DNA of 64,000 bases, from assembly GCF_003111645.1 (NCBI RefSeq), contig NZ_CP022187.1, forward strand, positions 1,798,001 to 1,862,000, given 5' to 3'. Positions 29,432 through 37,102 of this stretch are shown in pieces (the first letter of the stretch is position 1; each line of letters begins with the position of its first letter). Made by a program: the position numbers and the translations under genes. The notes under the pieces were generated by a model, which ran no database searches, had not been told where the DNA came from, and worked only from the letters and a program-made list of their open reading frames with translations. This DNA is from Parazoarcus communis. GTDB taxonomy: Bacteria; Pseudomonadota; Gammaproteobacteria; Burkholderiales; Rhodocyclaceae.

Positions 29432-31072
29432 ATGGCCCAAGTCATCAACACCAACGTTGCCTCGCTCAATGCGCAACGTAACCTGAACACGACGTCGAGT
29501 TCGCTGCAGCAGTCGCTCACCCGCCTGTCCTCGGGTCTTCGCATCAACAGCGCCAAGGACGACGCTGCCGGCCTCGCGATTTCCGAGCGTTTCACCGCTC
29601 AGATCCGCGGCCTCGACCAGGCTCGCCGCAATGCCAACGACGGTATCTCGCTGTCGCAGACTGCTGAATCGGCACTGCAATCGTCCGGCGACATCCTCCA
29701 GCGTATCCGCGAACTCGCAGTGCAGTCGGCCAACGCCACCAACTCGTCCGGTGACCGTGCAGCAATCAACTCTGAAGTGCAGCAGCTCACGCAAGAGCTG
29801 CAGCGTATCTCCACCAACACCGAGTTCAACGGCCAGAAGCTGCTTGACGGCTCCTTCACCTCGGCGCAGTTCCAGGTCGGCGCAAATGCCAACCAGACCA
29901 TCACCGCGACCTCGGGCAACTTCCAGACCAACGCATACGGCAACTACCGCATCGGCGGCCTCGCTGCCTCGACCAACTCGCCCAATGGTGTCGGCGACCT
30001 CGTGGTTGGCACCTCCAACGCGGACGGCAAACTCACAACTGCCGGCTCTGACGGCAACACCTCGGTCATTGCAGGGGACACGATCACCATCTCCAGCAGC
30101 CTGGGCAGCAAGGACATCACCTATGCCGCCGGCTCCAGCGCGGAGCAGATCGCCGCCAAGATCAACCAGGCCGAAACTGGCGTGAAGGCAACGGCAACGA
30201 CCTCCTTCATCCTGGGTGCGGACGACGCTGCCAGCGGCGCTGCCGGCTTCCAGCAGAGCACCAGCTACTCATTCCTGATCGCCACCGACACGACTACCGG
30301 CGCAGATCCGACCTCCTTCACCACCGTATCGTTCTCGGTGGGTGGCACCGCGTCCGGCTCGGCTGCGGGACAAGCCAGCCAGCTCAATGCCGCCGTGCAG
30401 GCTTTCAACGACGTCTCCGGCAAGACCGGTTTCACGGCCAAGATCGTCGAAACCGACAACGGTCAGTTCGGTATCCAGCTGACCAGCGAAGCAGGCAAGG
30501 ACGTGCGGATCATGAACGACTCGGCTTCGGGTGCCAACCTGACGATCGAAGACGTCACGGTCCTCGACGGAGACCAGACCACCGCAAGTACGCTGTCGAC
30601 AACACTCACCGCTGCGGGCAACACCGGCGCATGGGCTGCCGCCAACGGCGCATGGGTCTCGGGCCAGGTGATTCTCGACTCGGACAAGTCCTTCACGCTG
30701 ACCACCGGGAACGCAACCGATATCACCACCGCATCCGGCACCTACGGCGGCCAACTGCAAGCCATCGACAAGCTTGACGTGAGCACGGTGGAGGCGTCGA
30801 ACCGCACCTTGGCGATGGTCGACTCCGCACTGGCAGCGGTCAACTCGCAACGCGCACGTTACGGCGCACTGCAGTCCCGCTTCGAGAGCACGATCAGCAA
30901 CCTGCAGGCGACCTCAGAGAACCTGTCGGCATCACGTTCGCGGATTCGCGACACGGACTTCGCGGCCGAGACCTCGAACCTGACCCGTGCGCAGATCCTG
31001 CAGCAGGCTGGTACGGCAATGCTCGCACAGGCCAATGCCTTGCCGCAGAACGTGCTTTCGCTGCTCGGCTAA
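29432..31072 (+). CDS. fliC: Flagellin (second copy)
   Basis: 546 residues, the same length as the first flagellin and very close throughout; differences cluster in the central domain and a few near the N-terminus ([14 protein letters not shown] versus [14 protein letters not shown]). It ends [11 protein letters not shown] instead of [17 protein letters not shown] precedes the start. Separate terminator and sigma-28 promoter imply independent expression from copy one, so the cell could vary filament composition. The flaG-fliDST genes follow. Confidence 0.96.
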   Translation: MAQVINTNVASLNAQRNLNTTSSSLQQSLTRLSSGLRINSAKDDAAGLAISERFTAQIRGLDQARRNANDGISLSQTAESALQSSGDILQRIRELAVQSANATNSSGDRAAINSEVQQLTQELQRISTNTEFNGQKLLDGSFTSAQFQVGANANQTITATSGNFQTNAYGNYRIGGLAASTNSPNGVGDLVVGTSNADGKLTTAGSDGNTSVIAGDTITISSSLGSKDITYAAGSSAEQIAAKINQAETGVKATATTSFILGADDAASGAAGFQQSTSYSFLIATDTTTGADPTSFTTVSFSVGGTASGSAAGQASQLNAAVQAFNDVSGKTGFTAKIVETDNGQFGIQLTSEAGKDVRIMNDSASGANLTIEDVTVLDGDQTTASTLSTTLTAAGNTGAWAAANGAWVSGQVILDSDKSFTLTTGNATDITTASGTYGGQLQAIDKLDVSTVEASNRTLAMVDSALAAVNSQRARYGALQSRFESTISNLQATSENLSASRSRIRDTDFAAETSNLTRAQILQQAGTAMLAQANALPQNVLSLLG

Positions 31073-31096
31073 GCGGAGTAGCCTAACGTAATGTGC

Positions 31097-31136
31097 GCGG
31101 CGCGAAGTTCGCAAGAGCATCGCGCCGCATTCTCTT
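31097..31136 (+). terminator. Stem-loop after the second flagellin, possible (leaky) terminator
   Basis: GCGGCGCGA (31097-31105) and TCGCGCCGC (31120-31128) form a 9-bp GC-rich stem with a 14-base loop, followed by ATTCTCTT. There is no long T run, so partial read-through into flaG is plausible, which would lower flaG-fliD expression relative to flagellin. Confidence 0.5.
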
Positions 31137-31149
31137 GAGGGAGACAATC

Positions 31150-31578
31150 ATGAGTATCTCCGTTGTAAACAGCTCGCTGCCGCCGACAATGCAGCCCAGC
31201 GCTCGTCCACCAGGCACGGCGGATACACCTGTCGCCGGGCAGGGGCCGGGTCAGGAGATCCAAGTGCAACCGGGCGCGGAGGGCACCGCGCCTGTCGCAT
31301 CAAGTGTGGAGGCCTCCACTTCGGCTGATCAGTCCAAATCACGGATGCCCTCGTCTCTAGAGGATGTCCAGCGGGCCATGGAGGAAGTCAGAAATGCAAT
31401 TACTCCCGTGGCACAGGATTTGCTTTTTTCGATAGACGAGGACACCGGCAAGACCATCGTGAAAGTGGTGGACGCCAGTACCGACGAAGTCATTCGGCAA
31501 ATCCCCTCGGAAGAGATCATCACCATCGCGAAGGCACTGGACAACTTGCAGGGATTGTTGCTGCAACAGAAGGCCTGA
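31150..31578 (+). CDS. flaG: FlaG family protein
   Basis: 142 residues. FlaG proteins are thought to influence filament length; they commonly lie between flagellin and fliD. The N-terminal 80 residues are Pro/Ser/Ala-rich and probably disordered. The conserved FlaG domain is at the C-terminus (ITPVAQDLLFSIDEDTGKTIVKVVDASTDEVIRQIPSEE). GAGGGAGACAATC precedes the ATG; the longer frame into the upstream stem-loop is not used. Confidence 0.92.
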   Translation: MSISVVNSSLPPTMQPSARPPGTADTPVAGQGPGQEIQVQPGAEGTAPVASSVEASTSADQSKSRMPSSLEDVQRAMEEVRNAITPVAQDLLFSIDEDTGKTIVKVVDASTDEVIRQIPSEEIITIAKALDNLQGLLLQQKA

Positions 31579-31606
31579 GCAGTCACACGTTCAGCAGGAG
31601 AACGAA

Positions 31607-33028
31607 ATGGCCGGCATCACCGCAACGGGCGTAGGCTCAGGACTGGACATCGAATCGCTGGTCAGCCAGCTGATGACGATCGAAAGTCGCCCGCTGAGCA
31701 TTCTTGCCAACAAGGAGGCCAGTTATCAGGCGAAACTCTCCGGATACGGCCAGATCAAGAGCGCGCTCTCCTCGCTGCAAACCGCCACGAATGCACTGGC
31801 CAAGACCGACACCTTCACGGCCGCCAAGGCGGCGGTGTCCGGCGATGGCTTCACCGCAAGTCCGAAAGCAGGCGCGGCGTCGGGCAGCTACAGCGTCGAA
31901 GTCATGCAGATGGCAAAGATCCAACGCGTGTCCACCCCGACGGATACCAGCTTCGTTCCATCCGCCGGCAAGATCACCATCGATTACGGCACCGTCACTG
32001 ATTCCGGTGGGTCGAACGTCTTCGTAGACGACGTTCCCGCCCGAACCGCTTCGCTCGAGTTCGAAGGCAGCACGCTCGAGGAGCTGCGCGATGCGATCAA
32101 CGGCAATTCCACGCTGGGCATCAAGGCCAGCATCGTGAACAATGGCACCGAGGATCAGCTGGTGCTGAGCGGCTCCAAGACCGGTGCCAACATGGCATTC
32201 AAGATCACCGGCGAAGGCGGCCTGGCCGACCTCAGCTTTGATCCTGCAGCGACACCTGCGCCGACCGACACCATGTACTCCGTGCAAACCGCACAGGATG
32301 CGCGGATCAAGGTCGACGGCATCGAACTCACGCGCGGCAAGAACGACATCGCGGACGTGATCGACGGCGTCACGCTGACGCTCACCAACGAACCGAGCGG
32401 CACGGTGAGCAGCCTCAAAGGCACCGTCACCATTTCTTCGGATCAGAGTGCGGCAAAAACTGCCGTGGAAGCGTTCGTCAAGGCGTACAACGACGTTGCC
32501 GACACACTGAAGAATCTGACGGTCTACAACACCGACACCAGCACCGCGTCGACACTGACGGGCGACTCGACCGCGCGCAGCATCCAGACCCAGTTGCGCG
32601 CGGCACTGGGCACCGCATTTTCAGGCTTCGGCACGGTGAGTACGCTGTCTCAGGTCGGCATCAGCTTTGCCAAGGACGGGACACTCAGCTTCGACAACGG
32701 CAAGCTCTCGAAGGCGATGAACGATCCTGAATCGGGCGTCGCATCCCTCTTTGCCGGAAAAGACGGCGTCGATGGCTTTGCAGCGAGCTTCAATTCACGT
32801 CTCGATGGCTTTCTCAACAGCGACGGCGTGCTCGCGAGCCGGACCGCAGGTATCAATGCCACGATCAAGTCGATCACAAAACAGTACGACACGCTGGAAA
32901 CACGGCTTACCGCAACGGAAGCGAGATATCGCGCCCAATTCACCAAGCTCGACTCGTTGATCTCCAGCCTGAACGACACCAGCACCTATCTGACGCAGCA
33001 ATTCTCGACCAAATCGTCGAATAATTAA
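31607..33028 (+). CDS. fliD: Flagellar filament cap protein FliD (HAP2)
   Basis: 473 residues. FliD forms the cap that folds flagellin onto the growing filament tip. The N-terminus TATGVGSGLDIESLVSQLMTIE (shown in part) is the FliD_N signature and the C-terminal heptad region (TAGINATIKSITKQYDTLETRL) is the FliD_C coiled coil. GCAGGAGAACGAA precedes the ATG. It lies 28 bp after flaG and 14 bp before fliS. Confidence 0.96.
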   Translation: MAGITATGVGSGLDIESLVSQLMTIESRPLSILANKEASYQAKLSGYGQIKSALSSLQTATNALAKTDTFTAAKAAVSGDGFTASPKAGAASGSYSVEVMQMAKIQRVSTPTDTSFVPSAGKITIDYGTVTDSGGSNVFVDDVPARTASLEFEGSTLEELRDAINGNSTLGIKASIVNNGTEDQLVLSGSKTGANMAFKITGEGGLADLSFDPAATPAPTDTMYSVQTAQDARIKVDGIELTRGKNDIADVIDGVTLTLTNEPSGTVSSLKGTVTISSDQSAAKTAVEAFVKAYNDVADTLKNLTVYNTDTSTASTLTGDSTARSIQTQLRAALGTAFSGFGTVSTLSQVGISFAKDGTLSFDNGKLSKAMNDPESGVASLFAGKDGVDGFAASFNSRLDGFLNSDGVLASRTAGINATIKSITKQYDTLETRLTATEARYRAQFTKLDSLISSLNDTSTYLTQQFSTKSSNN

Positions 33029-33042
33029 GGACGGCGACTCTC

Positions 33043-33447
33043 ATGTTCGGAACCTCCTATGCCAATCGAGCATCGGCTTACGCCAGAGTCAGCACAGAGA
33101 CCAGCGTCGAGTCCGCGACGCCGCACAAGCTGATTCTCATGCTGTATGACGGGGCCCTCCTGTCCTTGCGGACTGCCGCAGCCGCCATGCGAAACAAGGA
33201 CATCCCCACCAAGGGGGCCGCCATTTCGAAAGCGATCGACATCATCACCAACGGCCTGAAAGTCAGCCTCGATCTCGAGGCCGGGGGAGAGATCGCTGGC
33301 CGTCTCGACGCGCTGTACGAATACATGGCAGAGCGACTTCTCTACGCCAACCTTCACAACAATGAAGCGGCCCTCGACGAAGTTTGCGGGCTATTGGGCA
33401 GCATCAGGGAAGCCTGGGAGGGAATCGCCAACCAGGTGACACCCTGA
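33043..33447 (+). CDS. fliS: Flagellin export chaperone FliS
   Basis: 134 residues, normal FliS length. It binds the C-terminus of flagellin in the cytoplasm to prevent early polymerisation. ESATPHKLILMLYDGALLSL and KGAAISKAIDIITNGLKVSLD are diagnostic. AAGGACGG precedes the ATG. With fliD and fliT it forms the standard late-flagellar cluster. Confidence 0.96.
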   Translation: MFGTSYANRASAYARVSTETSVESATPHKLILMLYDGALLSLRTAAAAMRNKDIPTKGAAISKAIDIITNGLKVSLDLEAGGEIAGRLDALYEYMAERLLYANLHNNEAALDEVCGLLGSIREAWEGIANQVTP

Positions 33448-33458
33448 CGGAGCGGGCA

Positions 33459-33782
33459 ATGTTGACACTGGAAGCGAGCAACCAACTGCTGAGTGCGTAT
33501 GAGGCAATGGCCCTCGCCGCGCAGCAGAATGACTGGGACCGCCTTGCAGAGCTGGGTCGCACGGCGGAAGAGATCCGGAGGGCGGCACAAAGGGCGGCCG
33601 TACCCGTCGATCAATCGCCCGCGAGCATGGAGCAGATTGCCAAAACGGTAAGCCGCATCCTTGAACTCGACCAGGAAATCCGGATCCACGCAGAACCGGC
33701 GCTGGAGAGTACACGCAAGCTGCTTTCCGGAGCCGTACGGGACAACGCAGTCCGTAACGCGTACGGCAATCCGGGCCTGTAA
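33459..33782 (+). CDS. fliT: FliT-like flagellar export chaperone
   Basis: 107 residues, all helical, low sequence conservation as usual for FliT, which chaperones FliD. Position immediately after fliS (11 bp) and size support the call; LELDQEIRIHAEPALE resembles the conserved C-terminal part of this family. GGAGCGGG precedes the ATG at 33459. Confidence 0.75.
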   Translation: MLTLEASNQLLSAYEAMALAAQQNDWDRLAELGRTAEEIRRAAQRAAVPVDQSPASMEQIAKTVSRILELDQEIRIHAEPALESTRKLLSGAVRDNAVRNAYGNPGL

Positions 33783-33818
33783 CGACCACCGCCGGCGATC
33801 ACAAGGGGGACGACTCAC

Positions 33819-34955
33819 ATGATCCCTGCCGACCTCGCCGCCCGCCTCCGCCTGCTCAACGAAGCAAGCTTTTTCAATACCGAACCGCCGGTCGCGGGCC
33901 TTCAACGTGCGCGCGAGATCCAGGCGCAACTGCCCGAACTCATCCCGGGGCAGCGTTTCTTCGCCACCTTGCAGCGCACCCTGCCCGATGGCACCTTCCA
34001 GGCGCTCGTTGCCGGCAAGCAGGTCACACTGGCGCTCAACACCTCGGCCAAGGCCGGCGACACACTCGAACTGGTCGTTGCCGAAACCACACCCAAGGCG
34101 GTGCTCGCCCGACTGGCGAATCCCGACGCCGCTCAGGCCAACAGTTCGGCCCCTTCAACGCTGAGCCAGACCGGCAAGCTGATCAGTTTCCTGCTCACCG
34201 GACAGCCGGCCTCAAAGCCCGTCGTACTGGCAAATAACCAGCCGCTGCTGACCACCCCGCCGGCAAACGGTGCCGCGCTGGTGCCGATGCTGCGTCAGGC
34301 CGTGGCGCAGAGCGGGCTGTTCTATGAGTCGCATCAGGCGCAATGGCTGTCGGGCAAGACCGACCTCGCAGCCCTGATGCGCGAGCCGCAGGCGCAGGCC
34401 GCCGCGACGCCCGGTTCGCAGGCCGCGCAGCTTGCCGCACGCCCCGGCCCCGCATCGGGCACTGCAGCGCAAGCCGCCGGCAACGCCACAGTCGCGGCAG
34501 GCACTGCCGGGAGCGAGAATGCACGAGGCGTCGCCTCTGCGCTCGGGACGGAGGCAGCCGTCAGCAAGGCGGGCCCGGTGGCCGAGCGTACCCTGCCGGT
34601 CGTCCATCAGCAGCTCGATGCGCTGGCCACCAACCAGTATGCCTGGCACGGCTTTGCGTGGCCGGGGCAGAAGATCGAATGGATCATCGAGGACCCGCGC
34701 GGCGAAGCCGAAGGTGGTGAGGCCGAAACCCCTGCCGAATGGAACACCACACTTCGCCTCACCCTGCCCCGCCTCGGCGGCATGGAAGCGCAGCTGCATC
34801 TGACACCGGCTGGCGTCGCCTTGCGCCTGCGCGCAGACGACCCCGACGCCATCGCCGCCCTTGAGGCTGGACAGGGCGCGCTGGCCGACGCGCTTGAGGC
34901 GGTCGCCGTGCCGCTCACAGGTATGGTCGTGGAGTTGCGTGATGAGCGCGGATGA
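33819..34955 (+). CDS. FliK C-terminal-domain flagellar protein
   Basis: 378 residues. Residues from about 290 to the end (TTLRLTLPRLGGMEAQLHLTPAGVALRLRADD) match the FliK hook-length-control C-terminal domain; the middle is Ala/Gly/Pro-rich. FliK measures or signals hook length and triggers the export switch by contacting FlhB. The main fliK normally lies in the fliE-K operon, so this may be a second FliK-like protein working with the FlhB-like gene that follows. AAGGGGGAC precedes the ATG. Overlaps the next gene by 14 bp. Confidence 0.78.
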   Translation: MIPADLAARLRLLNEASFFNTEPPVAGLQRAREIQAQLPELIPGQRFFATLQRTLPDGTFQALVAGKQVTLALNTSAKAGDTLELVVAETTPKAVLARLANPDAAQANSSAPSTLSQTGKLISFLLTGQPASKPVVLANNQPLLTTPPANGAALVPMLRQAVAQSGLFYESHQAQWLSGKTDLAALMREPQAQAAATPGSQAAQLAARPGPASGTAAQAAGNATVAAGTAGSENARGVASALGTEAAVSKAGPVAERTLPVVHQQLDALATNQYAWHGFAWPGQKIEWIIEDPRGEAEGGEAETPAEWNTTLRLTLPRLGGMEAQLHLTPAGVALRLRADDPDAIAALEAGQGALADALEAVAVPLTGMVVELRDERG

Positions 34956-35277
34956 GCTCCCCGGCCGCGGCGAAGCGGTCGCCCTGACCTACTCCAGCGG
35001 CGAAGGCGCACCGCGCGTCGTCGCCAAGGGCCGCGGCCTGATCGCGCAGGAGATCATCGAGCGTGCGCGAGAAGCCGGTGTCTATGTGCACGAATCGCCC
35101 GAGCTGGTCTCCCTGCTGATGCAGGTCGATCTCGACACCCATATTCCGCCCCAGCTCTACGTCGCGGTCGCGGAGCTGCTTGCCTGGCTGTACCGTATCG
35201 AACAAGGCAATGATGCTACGCCACCGCCACCCGCACTGGCCGGCCTGATGGGCACGCCAGCCAAGAAGCCCGAGTAG
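34942..35277 (+). CDS. FlhB C-terminal-domain-like protein
   Basis: 111 residues resembling only the cytoplasmic C-terminal domain of FlhB/YscU (EAVALTYSSGEGAPRVVAKGRGLIAQEIIERA, then GVYVHESPELVSLLMQVDLDTHIPPQLYVAVAELLAWLY). The NPTH autocleavage motif is not present, since the protein starts just after where it would be. Such FhlB proteins can partly substitute for the FlhB C-terminus or modulate the export switch. The start overlaps the FliK-like gene by 14 bp, implying the two act together. C-terminus is Pro-rich. Confidence 0.85.
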   Translation: MSADELPGRGEAVALTYSSGEGAPRVVAKGRGLIAQEIIERAREAGVYVHESPELVSLLMQVDLDTHIPPQLYVAVAELLAWLYRIEQGNDATPPPPALAGLMGTPAKKPE

Positions 35278-35337
35278 CGCCTCGCAGGCACTGATTGCGC
35301 CGCACTTGAGCGCGGACAGCGCACCCCGCACCGAGTC

Positions 35338-35348
35338 GTGCTATAAGA
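35338..35348 (+). promoter_or_regulatory. Candidate promoter element of ycgR copy 1
   Basis: GTGCTATAAGA, containing an extended -10 (TGC then TATAAG). The identical 11-mer occurs upstream of the second ycgR gene. No clear -35 box. Confidence 0.45.
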
Positions 35349-35390
35349 TCTGCGCAATACCCTCCGGAAACCGCATCCGCGTCAGAACGC

Positions 35391-36170
35391 ATGTCCACCG
35401 ATAACGCACACACCCGGGTCGAGCTCGTCCGCTCAGATGAAGAAGAAAAGTATCTGCTGCAGAGCCCCCGCGAAATCCGCCAGCTGCTGACCAGTCTAGT
35501 GACCGGTCGTGCGCTGGTAAGCGCGCAACTGACGCCCGGCAACCAATCCTTCCTGACCGCCGTACTTGGACTGGCCGACGACGATACTGCCCTGCTGCTG
35601 GACGGCAGCACGGACGAATCGATCAACACCCGCATCGAACAGGCGGCACAGATAACCTGCATCACGCAGCTCCACAACATCCGCATCCAGTTTCAGGTGG
35701 AGAACCCGGCCCGCATCCAGGTCGATGGCCGGCCTGCATTCCGTGCCCTGCTGCCCGACAGCGTGCTGCGCCTGCAACGCCGCGAGTTCTACCGCCTGCA
35801 GACGCCCGTCACGCAGTCGGTGATCTGTGAACTACCGATTGCCGGTGGCACGGGTGGCGGCATGCCGGTCGAAGTCCGGATCATCGACATCAGCAGTGGC
35901 GGCATCGCGATTGCAGTGCCGCCCTCGGACTTCGTGTTCGAGCCACACATGGAGTTTCCCGGCTGCACCCTGCGCCTGCCCGAAGCCGAGCCGATCAGGA
36001 CCCGGCTGGTAGTCAGGAACCTGTTCCGGCTGGTCAATCGCAACGGAATCGAGATGCAACGCGCGGGATGCGAGTTTCTCGACCTGCCACGCAACGCCGA
36101 CAGCATTATCCAGCGCTACATCCTCAAGATCGAACGCACTCGCAACGCCCGAGAACGCGGCAATTTCTGA
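35391..36170 (+). CDS. ycgR: PilZ-domain flagellar brake protein YcgR (copy 1)
   Basis: 259 residues. An N-terminal YcgR domain (about 18-115) is followed by a PilZ domain that binds cyclic di-GMP through RREFYR (about residues 130-135) and DISSGGIAI (about 165). On binding, YcgR proteins interact with the motor and slow swimming. The start at 35391 has no strong ribosome site. It is a paralogue of the next gene, of identical length. Confidence 0.9.
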   Translation: MSTDNAHTRVELVRSDEEEKYLLQSPREIRQLLTSLVTGRALVSAQLTPGNQSFLTAVLGLADDDTALLLDGSTDESINTRIEQAAQITCITQLHNIRIQFQVENPARIQVDGRPAFRALLPDSVLRLQRREFYRLQTPVTQSVICELPIAGGTGGGMPVEVRIIDISSGGIAIAVPPSDFVFEPHMEFPGCTLRLPEAEPIRTRLVVRNLFRLVNRNGIEMQRAGCEFLDLPRNADSIIQRYILKIERTRNARERGNF

Positions 36171-36234
36171 ACGCCCCTTCACGCAGGGAGAAACGCCGCG
36201 ATCCGGTCGCTGGCGCACCAGCGAAGGGCGAGGC

Positions 36235-36245
36235 GTGCTATAAGA
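36235..36245 (+). promoter_or_regulatory. Candidate promoter element of ycgR copy 2
   Basis: GTGCTATAAGA, the same 11-mer found 53 bp upstream of copy 1, here 42 bp upstream of the copy 2 start. Its conservation in both otherwise different leader regions supports a real element. Confidence 0.45.
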
Positions 36246-36286
36246 ATTCGCATTCACAAAGGCGTATCACCCAGATCAGACAAGGC

Positions 36287-37066
36287 ATGTCCGAAGAGAT
36301 CGAAAACCAACCCGTCGCTCCGCTGCAGAATGACTCGCTCGAGAAATACCTGCTGCACGGAAAGCGCCAGATTCGCCAACTGTTGCAGGCACTGATCGAC
36401 GGGCATTCGCTCATCAGCGCGCATCTGTCACCCGGCGGCCAGTCCTTTCTGACGGCGCTGGTGACGCTCTCCGACGACGAGGAGTGGGTCTTTCTCGATG
36501 TCAGCCCCGACCGCCAGATCAACGACAGGGCGTTGCAGGCCGAGCGCATGGTGTGCGTCACCCAGCTGGACAGGATCAGGATCCAGTTTTCCGTTGGCCC
36601 GCTCACCGAAATGCAACTGGACGGTCGCCCCGCTCTTGCTGCGCGCATACCCGAGCAGATGGCCCGCGTGCAGCGGCGCGAGTTCTACCGCATGCAGGTT
36701 CCGGTGACGCACGAAGTCTCCTGCAGGCTCGGCGTGAAGGCCGACGAAACCGAACCCGAACCACTCGAAGCGCGAGTACTCGACATCAGCCCGGGCGGCA
36801 CCGCCTTGCAGTTGCCACTCGATACCGCGCACCTGCCGATCGGCAAGGTCATCGACGGTTGCGTGCTCAAACTGGTTGATGGCGAAGCTCTCACGGTCCG
36901 GCTCGAGGTCAGGAACAATTCGCAGCAATCGACCCGCAGCGGCGTGCTGACGCAACGCGTCGGCTTCCGCTTCGTCGAGCTGCCACGCGCTGCCGACACC
37001 AAGATTCAACGCTACATCTTCAAGACCGAACGCGAACGCAGCTCGCGCGAGCGCGGCGGACTCTGA
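36287..37066 (+). CDS. ycgR: PilZ-domain flagellar brake protein YcgR (copy 2)
   Basis: 259 residues with the same YcgR-PilZ layout as copy 1 (EKYLLHGKRQIRQLLQALIDGH; RREFYRMQVPV; DISPGGTALQ; PRAADTKIQRYIFKTERERSSRERG). Both c-di-GMP motifs are intact. The central portions differ from copy 1 enough that it is an old duplication. The start at 36287 is selected because the alignment with copy 1 begins there; CAAGG precedes it closely. Confidence 0.9.
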   Translation: MSEEIENQPVAPLQNDSLEKYLLHGKRQIRQLLQALIDGHSLISAHLSPGGQSFLTALVTLSDDEEWVFLDVSPDRQINDRALQAERMVCVTQLDRIRIQFSVGPLTEMQLDGRPALAARIPEQMARVQRREFYRMQVPVTHEVSCRLGVKADETEPEPLEARVLDISPGGTALQLPLDTAHLPIGKVIDGCVLKLVDGEALTVRLEVRNNSQQSTRSGVLTQRVGFRFVELPRAADTKIQRYIFKTERERSSRERGGL

Positions 37067-37102
37067 GCCCGCCCGCGCTGCGCAAGCCGCCCCCGCCAGG
37101 GC

